This document shows positions 1 through 8,041 of a DNA stretch of 40,374 nt, in pieces (the stretch's first letter is position 1; every line of letters begins with the position of its first letter). The notes below the pieces were generated by a model. That model was not told where the DNA came from. It was given only the letters and a program-made list of their open reading frames with translations, and did not search any database. The stretch spans positions 1-40,374 of the forward strand of contig REEB01000093.1 of the NCBI GenBank assembly GCA_007695295.1, written 5' to 3'. Origin of the DNA: Puniceicoccaceae bacterium (GTDB lineage: Bacteria; Verrucomicrobiota; Verrucomicrobiia; Opitutales; Opitutaceae). Position numbers and translations under genes: made by a program.

Positions 1-312
1 CTCCACGCCGGGGGTGGTGCAAACCGCCGAGATTGACCTGCAATGAAGCGGCTGGCGGTGCGGGGCCATGTGTCTGGCGACAAGCCGCCGGCGCCGGCCG
101 TGGAGCCGGAACCTCCGAAAGGAAAGCGGCCGGCGTCGCGCTCGGCCGGCGGCGGCGCCAAGCAGGGGTTTCGCCTCAATGCCCGGGCCTGAATTGGCTG
201 CACAGCCGGCCCTTCGGACCGGGCTCGGGAATTTCGGCCCTTTGGGCCAGGTGCGACACCATGCAAGAGATGTGGAGCCGCGGCATGCCTGAAGCCCGGA
301 GTCGGCCGCCCC
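1..312. other. Left-edge stretch with no supported complete gene
   Basis: No convincing complete gene is seen here. On the plus strand, bases 2-46 read STPGVVQTAEIDLQ and then a TGA stop. This could be the C-terminal end of a gene that begins outside the window, but 14 residues are too few to name a family. The remaining open frames are arginine-, alanine- and proline-rich and look like chance frames in GC-rich DNA. The stretch lies downstream of the minus-strand CheX-like gene. Confidence 0.35.
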
Positions 313-843
313 TCAGTTTTCGCGCAGGACGAGGTCGGCGTAGACCGGATCGCCTTCAGCGTTGAAGCGGAGCCGGTATTGGCGGCATTCGGCCATGCTG
401 CTGAGGGAGAGTTCCTTGCCGATGACCACGGTCGGCACGCCCAAAGTGGAGGCGAGGCCGCGATCGCTGAGGCGGTTCTTGAACATACCCGAGAGCATGT
501 TGGTGAGTTCGCCGGCGACGTCGGAAAGCACTTCCCGGTCGATGTCGCCGGCGTCGAGGCCGGTGATCCGGGCCGCCATTTTCGAGCCGAAGCGTTGGCC
601 GAGAAAAAGGAAAATGACTCCGTTGATTTTGCCGGTGAAGCCGACCGAGGCGGCGATCGTGGTCTCGCCTGCTCCGCCGGGAGAAAGCTCGGGCATGAAA
701 GCCTCCTTGCCGACATAGTCCTCGAGTTTCTCGAAGGCGGCGTTGGTGCCGGCCATAGTTTTAAAGACCTCTTGGACGGCAAAGCAGAGCAGTTCCTGGA
801 CGAGGTCGACGGTTACCGAGCTGGTTTCAAATGTCGTGGACAT
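313..843 (-). CDS. CheX-like chemotaxis phosphatase-family protein
   Basis: A 176-residue single-domain protein resembling the CheC/CheX/FliY phosphatase fold. Known family members dephosphorylate CheY-P with an acidic residue and an Asn on one helix, in an ExxN arrangement. Here E112 and N115 fit, within a helix reading GELTNMLSGMF. The preceding segment (about 60-95) has the expected strand-rich pattern with a Gly-rich turn. No CheA, CheY or MCP gene lies nearby. The closest two-component genes are the hybrid kinase and LuxR regulator 3 kb away on the same strand. The gene sits 9 bases after a small membrane protein gene, so the two are probably co-transcribed. Its response-regulator partner cannot be told from the sequence. 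Confidence 0.75.
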   Translation of the reverse strand: MSTTFETSSVTVDLVQELLCFAVQEVFKTMAGTNAAFEKLEDYVGKEAFMPELSPGGAGETTIAASVGFTGKINGVIFLFLGQRFGSKMAARITGLDAGDIDREVLSDVAGELTNMLSGMFKNRLSDRGLASTLGVPTVVIGKELSLSSMAECRQYRLRFNAEGDPVYADLVLREN

Positions 844-852
844 GGGGGAAGA

Positions 853-1086
853 TCAGTTGCGGTGCGGGTCGAAGCTGGCGGGGGCGGCGAAAAAGCCGCT
901 TCGGGCGCGGCGCAGGAGTGCGGGCGGGATCTCGGCGGGGCGGACCTCGTCCTCCTTTACTTCGTGGAAACCGCGCTCGTCTTCATAGCCAACCGGGGCG
1001 CGCCGGATCTCGTTGAGCAGGAGGCAGAAACAACCGCAGTGAAAAGCCGCTGCAAGTGCGATGAGGACCAGGATGACGGTGAGCAT
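853..1086 (-). CDS. Small single-pass membrane protein, unknown function
   Basis: A 77-residue protein starting at the ATG at 1086. Residues 2-24 form one hydrophobic helix containing the Cys-rich piece FHCGCFCLLL. A charged tail follows, with an acidic stretch (YEDERGFHEVKEDE) and a basic Pro/Ala end. A longer open frame continues upstream on this strand, but it runs antisense through the QueD-like gene and is unlikely to be translated. The stop is 9 bases before the CheX-like gene, so they probably form a two-gene unit. I do not recognise a family. The paired cysteines at the membrane face could bind metal or a lipid, but this is speculation. Confidence 0.5.
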   Translation of the reverse strand: MLTVILVLIALAAAFHCGCFCLLLNEIRRAPVGYEDERGFHEVKEDEVRPAEIPPALLRRARSGFFAAPASFDPHRN

Positions 1087-1210
1087 GGAGACGTGGGGGT
1101 TCGCGTGACGGTTCGGGCTGTGCAAGCAGAGGCCGAGGAACAATATCGGCGCTTGACCTGATTTTTTTAACCTTTCATTGCGGGAAGCCTGCCAGCGACC
1201 CTGCCGACCC

Positions 1211-1645
1211 GTGTTCACCTGCGCCAAAACCTTCGACGACCTCCCCTTTGCCCACCGCCAATGGCGGCATCCCGGGCATTGCTCGCTCATCCACGGGCAC
1301 TCCTGGGCCTTTGATGTGACCTTTGCCGCCGAAGCACTCGATGCGATGGGCTTCGTGATCGACTTCGGGGATCTGAAGGAACTGCGGGAGCGGCTGCGCG
1401 AGCTTTTCGACCACACCCTTGTCATCGGAGAGGACGATCCCGAGCGAGAGCGATTTGAGGGACTCGCCGCCGCCGGTCTCTGCCGGATCGTGACGGTACC
1501 GAGCGGGTCGGCCGAAGGGCTGGCGGCGTGGGTTTTTGAACTGGCGGACACGCTCGTCACCCAACGCACGGAGGGGCGGGTGCGGGTGGTGGAAGTCACT
1601 TGTCACGAAGGGCCCCGCAACCGGGCGACCTGCCGGCGGCCATGA
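1211..1645 (+). CDS. queD: 6-carboxytetrahydropterin synthase / 6-pyruvoyl-tetrahydropterin synthase family protein
   Basis: A 144-residue T-fold enzyme of the QueD/PTPS family, cytosolic. QueD converts 7,8-dihydroneopterin triphosphate to 6-carboxytetrahydropterin, an early step of queuosine synthesis. Visible landmarks are the zinc histidines H15 (PFAHRQ), H28 and H30 (HGH), the catalytic C24 three residues before HGH, an FDH motif (LFDHTL) and a C-terminal Glu segment (VEVTCHEG). I chose the GTG at 1211 because MFTCAKTF matches the usual N terminus. A TTG at 1178 would add 11 residues. No Shine-Dalgarno is obvious. No other queuosine gene is in the window. The downstream glycosyltransferase begins 61 bases later, so it may head a three-gene unit. 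The exact substrate (QueD versus other PTPS activity) is not settled. Confidence 0.85.
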   Translation: MFTCAKTFDDLPFAHRQWRHPGHCSLIHGHSWAFDVTFAAEALDAMGFVIDFGDLKELRERLRELFDHTLVIGEDDPERERFEGLAAAGLCRIVTVPSGSAEGLAAWVFELADTLVTQRTEGRVRVVEVTCHEGPRNRATCRRP

Positions 1646-1706
1646 ACCAGCGCACGCGCCTCCCCGCCGCCTGCTCCGAGTCGTCTGCTGTGCGGCGATC
1701 CCACCC

Positions 1707-2861
1707 GTGAAGCTCGCCCTCGTCACCGAAACCTTTCCGCCGGAGATCAACGGAGTGGCCATGACGCTCAACCGGCTGGTCCGGGGACTGGCCGGGCGGG
1801 GTCACGAATTGACGGTGGTACGCCCCCGCCAGGCGGCGGATCGAGGGGCGGGGCGGGAGGAGGACTTTGCCGAGTGGCTGGTGCCGGGGCTGCCCCTGCC
1901 GAAGTATGAAGGCCTCATGATGGGCTTGCCGGTGGTGGGTCGATTGTGGAAGCGGTGGCGGGAAGTGCCTCCGGATCTCGTGCATATCGCCACCGAAGGA
2001 CCGCTCGGCTGGGCGGCCCTGGGGGCGGCACGACGCTTGGGCATCCCGGTTTCCACGAGTTTTCACACCAATTTCCACCGGTATGGCCGGCATTACGGCT
2101 ACGGCATGCTGCAGGAGGTGGCGGTGGGATTCCTGCGGAGTTTCCACAACCAGGCCGCCTGCACCTTGGTGCCGACCCGGGAGATGGTGGAGGAGCTGGC
2201 CGCGGAAGGTTTTCAGCGCCTGGGGGTACTGAGCCGCGGGGTGGACGGCGGGCTGTTTGCTCCCGGCTGTCGCGATCCCGGGCTGCGGTGTCGTTGGGGA
2301 GTGGATACGGATGGTCTGGCGGTGGTCTATGTGGGCCGTCTGGCGAAGGAGAAAAACATCGGCCTGGCGGTGGAAGCCTTTCTGGAGATCAAGCGGCGGG
2401 AACCGGTGGCGCGGTTTATCCTCGTCGGCGACGGACCGGAGCGGATGAAGCTGGAAAAGGAGTATCCGGACTTCGTTTTTTCCGGGATGCGGAGCGGGCC
2501 GGATCTGGCCGCCCACTATGCTTCCGGCGATTTGTTTCTCTTTCCCAGTGAGACGGAGACCTTCGGCAATGTCGTCACCGAGGCCTTGGCCAGCGGACTC
2601 CTGGTGCTGGCCTATGAGATGGCGGCGGCGCGGCAGTTTATCCGCTCCGGTGTCAATGGCCTCACCGTGCCGCCGGGCGATCGAGCCGCCTTCATTGCGG
2701 CGGCGGCGGGCGCGCTGGCCCAACGGGACCAGTGGGTGGCCTGGCGCCGGGCCGCGCGCGCTGCGGTCGAACCGGTCACCTGGGCGGCGGTCATCTGCGG
2801 GTTTGAGGCCCGGTTGCAGCAGGTGGCCTCCGCCGGCCACCCGCCGGCGGCGACGCTTTGA
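1707..2861 (+). CDS. GT4-family glycosyltransferase, MgtA/mannosyltransferase type
   Basis: About 384 residues with the two Rossmann-like halves of a GT-B enzyme. The N terminus (LALVTETFPPEINGVAMTL) is typical of the alpha-mannosyltransferase MgtA/SqdX branch of GT4. The C-terminal half has the donor-binding EX7E motif, E284 to E292, in SETETFGNVVTEAL, plus a GDGPER loop. The likely role is transfer of a hexose from a nucleotide sugar to a lipid or lipid-linked acceptor at the membrane face. I chose the GTG at 1707 because homologues begin there; the upstream extension reads through the end of the pterin gene in another frame. The lipid kinase gene starts 7 bases after the stop, consistent with a shared role in glycolipid or phospholipid metabolism. 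Confidence 0.85.
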   Translation: MKLALVTETFPPEINGVAMTLNRLVRGLAGRGHELTVVRPRQAADRGAGREEDFAEWLVPGLPLPKYEGLMMGLPVVGRLWKRWREVPPDLVHIATEGPLGWAALGAARRLGIPVSTSFHTNFHRYGRHYGYGMLQEVAVGFLRSFHNQAACTLVPTREMVEELAAEGFQRLGVLSRGVDGGLFAPGCRDPGLRCRWGVDTDGLAVVYVGRLAKEKNIGLAVEAFLEIKRREPVARFILVGDGPERMKLEKEYPDFVFSGMRSGPDLAAHYASGDLFLFPSETETFGNVVTEALASGLLVLAYEMAAARQFIRSGVNGLTVPPGDRAAFIAAAAGALAQRDQWVAWRRAARAAVEPVTWAAVICGFEARLQQVASAGHPPAATL

Positions 2862-2868
2862 TCTAGCC

Positions 2869-3804
2869 ATGAAGCCGTTGACGACCATACCCGCCGCCGG
2901 GCCGGAGACGACCGCGACCACCGGAGCGCGGGGTCCCTTTGTCTTCATCATCAACCCGGTATCCGGGAAGCGGGGCCGCCACCCCGGACGACTGCGCCGG
3001 CTGGAGGCCTTTCTCAAGCGGCGGCACCTGGAAGCGGAGTGGCGGGTCACCGAAGGCCCCGGGCACGCCACCCAATTGGCCCGCGAGGCGGTTGCTGCCG
3101 GGGCGGGCACGGTGGTCTCGATTGGCGGAGACGGGACGATGAACGAAGTCGCGGCCGGGCTGGTCGGCGGTCCGGCCTGCTACGGCATGATACCGACCGG
3201 CTCGGGCAACGGACTCGGCCGCCACCTCGGCCTGCCGATGGCCTTCGACCGGGCGCTGGAAACGCTTTTGGTCTGCCGGGAGCGGACCATCGACACCGGG
3301 GAGGTCAACGGGCGGCCCTTTTTCAACGTCATGGGCATGGGGTTTGATGCCGAGATCGGCCGCCGTTTCAATGCCAGCGCGCGCCGCGGCTTTCTGCCCT
3401 ACGTGACGACCACGCTGCGGTGTTATTTCACGTATCAGCCGGCGTGTTACAGGGTGGAATCGCCGGCGGGCGGCTTCGAGGGCGAGGCCTTCCTCCTTGC
3501 GGTGGCCAACTCCTCCCAGTACGGCAACAACGCCCACATCGCCCCCCGCGCCCGCCTCGACGACGGTGCGCTCGATTTGGTCGCGGTGACCTCGGGCCGC
3601 CTGCGGGATGCGCCCGTCCTGGGGGTGCGGCTCTTCGGGCGGACGATCGACCGGAGCCCGAAAGTGACCACCCTGGCCGGGCCGACCTTTGCGGTGAAAG
3701 TTTCCCGCCCGGTGGAGATGCACACCGACGGCGAGTATCACGGTTTGTCGGATACATTTGCCATCCGGGTGCGCCCGGCTTCCCTGCGGGTCCTGGCTCC
3801 CTGA
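2869..3804 (+). CDS. Diacylglycerol kinase family lipid kinase (YegS/DagK type)
   Basis: A 311-residue soluble lipid kinase of the DAGK_cat family, which phosphorylates diacylglycerol or a related lipid with ATP. Visible motifs are INPVSGK near residue 28, the nucleotide-binding SIGGDGTMNEV at 84-94 and TGSGNGLGRHL at 110-120. The C-terminal beta domain has FNVMGMGFDAEI and ends with the HTDGEY motif seen in family members. The ATG at 2869 lies 7 bases after the glycosyltransferase stop. A longer in-frame extension inside that gene was rejected because it has no family similarity. It is probably co-transcribed with the GT4 gene. The true lipid substrate is not known from sequence. Confidence 0.88.
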   Translation: MKPLTTIPAAGPETTATTGARGPFVFIINPVSGKRGRHPGRLRRLEAFLKRRHLEAEWRVTEGPGHATQLAREAVAAGAGTVVSIGGDGTMNEVAAGLVGGPACYGMIPTGSGNGLGRHLGLPMAFDRALETLLVCRERTIDTGEVNGRPFFNVMGMGFDAEIGRRFNASARRGFLPYVTTTLRCYFTYQPACYRVESPAGGFEGEAFLLAVANSSQYGNNAHIAPRARLDDGALDLVAVTSGRLRDAPVLGVRLFGRTIDRSPKVTTLAGPTFAVKVSRPVEMHTDGEYHGLSDTFAIRVRPASLRVLAP

Positions 3805-3821
3805 CCCGGGAGCAGGCGGCG

Positions 3822-6215
3822 TCAGCCGTGGCGGGCGATGGTCTCGCGGAGCTTTTCGAAAGAGACCGGCTTGCTGAGGATTTCATCCACGCCGGCGACC
3901 CGTTCGCCGCTCTGGCGCATGATCTCGCCGAAACCGGTGAGCATGATGACCGGAATCTCCGGGTGGCGCTCCTTGGAAAAGCGGGCGAACTGATCGCCGG
4001 TCATGCCGGGCATGGCGCGGTCGAGCAGGATGAGATCGAAGGGCTCCTGGTCGAGCCGGTCGAGTGCCTCGGTGGGGCGGCTGAAGCATTCCGGGTTGTG
4101 CCCCATGCTGATGAGCAACTGGGAAACGACCTCGAGCAGGAGCTGCTCGTCGTCAACCACGAGGATGCGCTTGGGACGTCCGGTTTCGATTTCCGGGCGC
4201 AGCACGGTTTGTTTCAGGCGCTTGCCCGCGGGCGGCAGCGTGAGGGTGATGCGGGTCCCTTGGCCGGGCTTCGAATCGAGGTCGAAGCTGCCGCCATGGC
4301 GCTGAATGATGCTGGCGACGATGGAGAGACCGAGGCCCGTCCCGAGCTTGCCTTTGGTGGTGAAAAACGGCTCCAGGCAGCGCTTGCGCACTTCCTCGCT
4401 CATGCCTTCACCGTCATCGATGATGCGCACGAGGACGCGGCCATCGTGCAGGATCGTCTCAATCCCGATGGTGCCTCCGCGGGGCATGGCGTCGACGGCA
4501 TTGAGGATGAGGTTGGTCAGGACCTGGCGGAGGTCGGACTCGACGCCCGCGACCGGCGGGACCGGCTGAAGGGATTCGCTGATCTGGATCTGGATGCCTC
4601 GGCTCTCGGCCTGGTTTTTCCAATGGTGGCGGGTCAGCCCGATGGCCTCGGCGACGAGGGAGGTGAAGTCGACTTCGGAAAGATCCTCGGGGTCGTTGCT
4701 GGAGCGGTAAAACTCCCGCAGGCGGGAAACGACATTGGCGCCATCCTGGGCCGCGCCGCGGATTTTTTCGAGGTAACTGACCAACTTGGTCTGATCCTGC
4801 CCCTTTTCCGGCATGGTCAGGAGCAGCTCGGTGAACCCGAGGATGGGGGCGAGCAGATTGTTAAAATCGTGGGCGATGCCGCTGGCCATCTGGCCGAGGG
4901 CGTGGAGCCGCTCTTGCTGGATGGCGACGCGCTGGGTTTTGCGCAGCTCTTCGAGGGTTTCGCTGAGGTTGCGGGAGCTTTCCCGCAGGGTGTCGGAGGC
5001 GACTTTGGTTTCGGTGACATCCCGGATGAGCAGCATCCAGACGAGGGCGCCGGTGCCGGGCTGGGGGACGGCCTTGAGGTGGAGATTGGCGTAGAAGCTG
5101 GAGCTGTCGGCCCGGAAGATGCGGCATTCGCGGGAGTGGAAGCGGTGGCCGCCGGCAAGGCGGTCGGCTCCGTGAAGCAGGCGTTGGTGGAGTCCCGAAG
5201 TGAGGATTTGCTCGACGGCCTCGGGGGATTCGAGGGTCTCGCGGTTGTAGCCGGTGAGCTTTTCGAAGGTCTGGTTGGTGAAAATGGGCAGAAGGCCGTC
5301 ACCGGTGTGCTGGAAGAGGGCGACGCCGTCGCCGACTGCGTGGATGGCGAGGTGGAGGAGACGGGTGAGGCCGTCGGCGGGCCGGGATGAATCCGAAGGG
5401 GCTGCGGTGAGAAAAATGAGGCCGGACTCCTGGCTGAAGTCGAGGAGGCAATCCAAGGAAGTTTCGTCGCCTTGGGTGGATTGAAAACCGAGGCTGATGC
5501 CGGCGGAGCAGGGATTGCGAAGCACGCTTTCGAGCAGTGCCGCGAAGCGATCGCGGTCGGCGGGAATAAGGAAGTCCATCAGTTTCCGTGACCGGCAATC
5601 CCGGGGAGAGCCGAGGAGCTGGAGCCAGTCCGGACTGAGGTAGTGGATCTGCCCGGTGCCGGTGATGGAGGCGAAGAGCGAGGCGGCCTCGGGCGCCGCG
5701 TTTAAGGCGCTGGTGCTCCAGTCTTCGGCCGAGGGCTGGAGCCGGATGAGGATGACGGAGTCGGGTTGGTTCCGCGCTTTGGGACCATGCCTGCGGATGC
5801 AGCGTGCATCGAGTAGGTACGGGAGCCTGTTGGCGCCCTGTCCGAGGAGGTGGACGAGGGTGTTGTTGGCCGGTTCCCCGCCGGCGGCCAACTCACCGAG
5901 AAAGACGCGGAGCAGGCCCCGCTCGCCGCTCGCCGCCAGTGCGGGCAGGGAGCGCCCGCGCAGGAGATCGATGGGCCAGCCGAGGAGCCGGGCGACGTTG
6001 GGGGTGCCGTCAAGAATGCGGCCCCCGGGGGTGGTGAGGAGGTAGAACGGACCGGTGCCTTGGCCGATCAGTTCGAGAAAAGAAGTTTGGGCGAGGCCGG
6101 CGAATCCGGGGAGGCTGTCCTCGGCGCCTTCGAGCAGCCGGCGGGCGGCCAGTGAAGCGCAGTGTTTTGGCGACGGCTTCGAGGACGGAGGGGGGTGACC
6201 GTTGGATCCTTCCAT
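3822..6215 (-). CDS. Hybrid sensor histidine kinase with PAS domains and C-terminal receiver
   Basis: A 797-residue predicted soluble sensor with no clear membrane helix. Three PAS-like regions occupy about 45-165, 175-275 and 285-405. A coiled-coil linker (405-435) follows, then HisKA with the phospho-acceptor H449 in GIAHDFNN. The ATPase domain has an N-box near N568/N572, DDGEG at 600-604 and GTGLGL at 625-630. A C-terminal receiver starts near 683, with acid pair D688/D689, phospho-site D732, T760 and K782. The HisKA type (ALGQMASGIAHDFNNLL) is that of NtrB-like and hybrid kinases with PAS input. It lies 71 bases after the LuxR-type regulator on the same strand, so the pair is probably one operon. 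The PAS ligand or cofactor cannot be deduced. Confidence 0.92.
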   Translation of the reverse strand: MEGSNGHPPPSSKPSPKHCASLAARRLLEGAEDSLPGFAGLAQTSFLELIGQGTGPFYLLTTPGGRILDGTPNVARLLGWPIDLLRGRSLPALAASGERGLLRVFLGELAAGGEPANNTLVHLLGQGANRLPYLLDARCIRRHGPKARNQPDSVILIRLQPSAEDWSTSALNAAPEAASLFASITGTGQIHYLSPDWLQLLGSPRDCRSRKLMDFLIPADRDRFAALLESVLRNPCSAGISLGFQSTQGDETSLDCLLDFSQESGLIFLTAAPSDSSRPADGLTRLLHLAIHAVGDGVALFQHTGDGLLPIFTNQTFEKLTGYNRETLESPEAVEQILTSGLHQRLLHGADRLAGGHRFHSRECRIFRADSSSFYANLHLKAVPQPGTGALVWMLLIRDVTETKVASDTLRESSRNLSETLEELRKTQRVAIQQERLHALGQMASGIAHDFNNLLAPILGFTELLLTMPEKGQDQTKLVSYLEKIRGAAQDGANVVSRLREFYRSSNDPEDLSEVDFTSLVAEAIGLTRHHWKNQAESRGIQIQISESLQPVPPVAGVESDLRQVLTNLILNAVDAMPRGGTIGIETILHDGRVLVRIIDDGEGMSEEVRKRCLEPFFTTKGKLGTGLGLSIVASIIQRHGGSFDLDSKPGQGTRITLTLPPAGKRLKQTVLRPEIETGRPKRILVVDDEQLLLEVVSQLLISMGHNPECFSRPTEALDRLDQEPFDLILLDRAMPGMTGDQFARFSKERHPEIPVIMLTGFGEIMRQSGERVAGVDEILSKPVSFEKLRETIARHG

Positions 6216-6286
6216 GGAAAGGGCTCAGCAAAGGGCCGCCGGACCGACGGCGGATCCCGGGTTACGGAGGGGGGAGGGGAGGAGAT

Positions 6287-6928
6287 TCAGGGGTTGAGGG
6301 CGACGAGGTCGTGTTTGATTGCGTAGCGGGTGAGGGCGGCAACATCGTGCAAGTTGAGTTTGCGCATGATATTGGTGCGGTGGTTGTCCACCGTGCGAAC
6401 GCTGATGCCCAGCCGGGCGGCGATTTCTTTGGTGGAAAAGCTTTCGGCGACGAGCTGGAGAATCTGTCGTTCGCGGTCCGAGAGGGGGATCTCCTTGCGG
6501 TCGGCTCCCGGATCGAGAATGAGCGAGCGCATCATGCTGGCCATTTTTGGTCCGATGAACGTGCCGCCGCCGGCGACGATCTCGAGGGCTTTCCGAAACT
6601 CGGAGAAGCCGTCCATTTTGTCCACGTATCCTTGGGCTCCTGCTGCGAGCAGCTCGCGGATATTGGAGGCAGTGGCGCGACCTGAGAAAATGAGCACCTT
6701 GCTGCGGGGGAGCTTGGCCGCCAGAGCGCGCAGCACTTCCGTGCCGGTGAGCCCGGGGAGGCCGACGTCCAGAATAACCACTTCGGGCTGGAGGCTGAGG
6801 CATCCTTGCAGGCCTTCCTCGCCATCCCCGTAGGCGCCCACCATCTCGAAGCCCGGAGTAAGTTTGACAAACTCCGAGACCATGTCGCGGATGGCGGTTT
6901 GATCTTCAATAATGACAACGGTTTTCAT
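6287..6928 (-). CDS. NarL/LuxR-family response regulator
   Basis: A 213-residue two-domain transcription regulator. The receiver (1-120) has acidic D9, phospho-site D54 in VVILDVGLPGLTG, S82 at the Thr/Ser position and K104. The LuxR-type helix-turn-helix covers about 147-210, with LSDRERQILQLVAESFSTKEIA and the recognition helix SVRTVDNHRTNIMRKL. It is expected to receive phosphate from a histidine kinase and bind DNA as a dimer. It precedes the hybrid kinase gene in the same direction and is divergent from the PstS-like gene, across a 246-base region that could hold its operator. Because the kinase already has its own receiver, this protein may be the output of a phosphorelay; that is inference. 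Confidence 0.92.
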   Translation of the reverse strand: MKTVVIIEDQTAIRDMVSEFVKLTPGFEMVGAYGDGEEGLQGCLSLQPEVVILDVGLPGLTGTEVLRALAAKLPRSKVLIFSGRATASNIRELLAAGAQGYVDKMDGFSEFRKALEIVAGGGTFIGPKMASMMRSLILDPGADRKEIPLSDRERQILQLVAESFSTKEIAARLGISVRTVDNHRTNIMRKLNLHDVAALTRYAIKHDLVALNP

Positions 6929-7083
6929 GGGAAACTACATCCTGTTCCCCCATTAACGGCTCTGGGTCCCGCTTCTTAAGCGGCGGGTGGCGGGAATACT
7001 CCGGGGAGGCGGGGAGCATCCTGCGGGTCTTGGTAGCGGGCATTGACGGCCGACCCGTGGCGGCAATCCTAGCTCCCATTCGG

Positions 7084-7113
7084 GGGGAACCTTCGGTTGC
7101 TGAAGGCTTTCCC
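7084..7113. repeat. Imperfect inverted repeat between response regulator and PstS-like gene
   Basis: The arms GGGAACCTTC and GAAGGCTTTCCC flank a short spacer (GGTTGCT). The CCTTC/GAAGG core is perfect, and a GGG/CCC outer pairing is offset by small mismatches. It sits about 60 bases before the ATG of the binding-protein gene. It could be an operator for the divergently encoded regulator or a leader hairpin. There is no T-tract, so it is not a standard terminator. Confidence 0.3.
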
Positions 7114-7174
7114 ATGAAAGGCGGCCCTGGTTTTTCGCTTTTCCTGAAGATCGATCCTGCCGTAAAGAACTCGT

Positions 7175-8041
7175 ATGAATCGTAGTATTACCGCCCTGGT
7201 CTGGGGCCTGCTCGGGCTGCCCCTGGCGGGTTTCTCCGCTCCGCTGACCCTCGTCGGGTCGGATCTGTTCAGTCCTGCCTTGGACAAGGCGCTGACCGTT
7301 TTCGCCGAAGAAAACGGACTCGATCTCAAGGTGGATCTCGCCGGCACCCACCCTGCCCGGCGGGCTCTTGAGCGGGGTGAAGCGAGGGTGGCGGTACTGG
7401 CCGCGCCCGCGGACTTCGAGCCGCCGATGGGGGATTGGCGGATCCTGCCGTTTGCCTATCACGCGGTCGTCTTCAGCGTCGCGCGGACGAATCCCCTTGA
7501 GCAAGCCGATCTGCCCCGCCTGCGCTCGATCTTCAGTCAGGAGGATGGTGCGGATATCCGGCGTTGGGGCGATCTCGGCCTCGCCGGGGAGTGGGCGGCG
7601 CGCAGCATTTCCCCCCAGGTGCTCTCGAGCCAGACCAGCCTGGTGGTGAACCTTTTTCGTCAGTTGGCGGGTCGGCCGGGCTCGGAACTGCGTGCGGTCG
7701 TGGTGGTGCATCAATCGCCCGCCAGCCTCCATCAGCGGTTGAGCGGCGATCCATCCGCGATCGGGTTGCTGCCCAAGGCTCCGCCGGAAGCCGCCGGCCA
7801 GAAGGTGCTGGCGGTTTCGGAACGGCCGGGCGACATCGCCTTCGGGCCGACGCTGGAAAACATTCATGCCGGGGATTATCCCCTGCGGATGCCCTTTGTG
7901 CTCGTATTCCGGAACCAGGATGCCGCCGAGTTGCGGCCTCTGCTGTCCTTTCTGCTCAGCGACGCCGGTGCGGCCGCCATTGAGGCCGCGGGGCTCCACC
8001 CGCTCCCGCCCGCGGCCCGCCGCTTGCCCGCGGGACTTTAG
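7175..8041 (+). CDS. PstS-like substrate-binding protein
   Basis: A 288-residue exported protein with a signal peptide (residues 1-22, ending GFSA). The mature part resembles the periplasmic binding proteins of the PstS/PBP-like domain: LTLVGSDLF at the start, an early Ala/Gly-Thr loop, then a two-lobe alternation with a late VFRNQDAAELRPLLSFLLS helix region, typical of the C-terminal lobe. It probably binds phosphate or another oxyanion or small solute in the periplasm. No PstC, PstA or PstB gene is adjacent. It is divergent from the LuxR regulator and kinase, so it could be their target or a sensing partner. Its stop overlaps the convergent DUF2071 gene by four bases. Confidence 0.7.
   Translation: MNRSITALVWGLLGLPLAGFSAPLTLVGSDLFSPALDKALTVFAEENGLDLKVDLAGTHPARRALERGEARVAVLAAPADFEPPMGDWRILPFAYHAVVFSVARTNPLEQADLPRLRSIFSQEDGADIRRWGDLGLAGEWAARSISPQVLSSQTSLVVNLFRQLAGRPGSELRAVVVVHQSPASLHQRLSGDPSAIGLLPKAPPEAAGQKVLAVSERPGDIAFGPTLENIHAGDYPLRMPFVLVFRNQDAAELRPLLSFLLSDAGAAAIEAAGLHPLPPAARRLPAGL

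Noticed and set aside
33-365. A possible 110-residue plus-strand gene at the left edge
   Set aside because: It is Arg/Gly/Ala-rich with no motif or good start site, and it overlaps the end of the CheX-like gene.
2518-2868. An N-terminal extension of the lipid kinase
   Set aside because: It lies inside the glycosyltransferase gene in another frame. The ATG at 2869 gives the normal DagK start.
3420-5390. A long plus-strand open frame (656 codons) opposite the kinase
   Set aside because: It runs antisense to the well-supported hybrid histidine kinase and has no recognisable domain. Long antisense frames are expected in GC-rich coding DNA.
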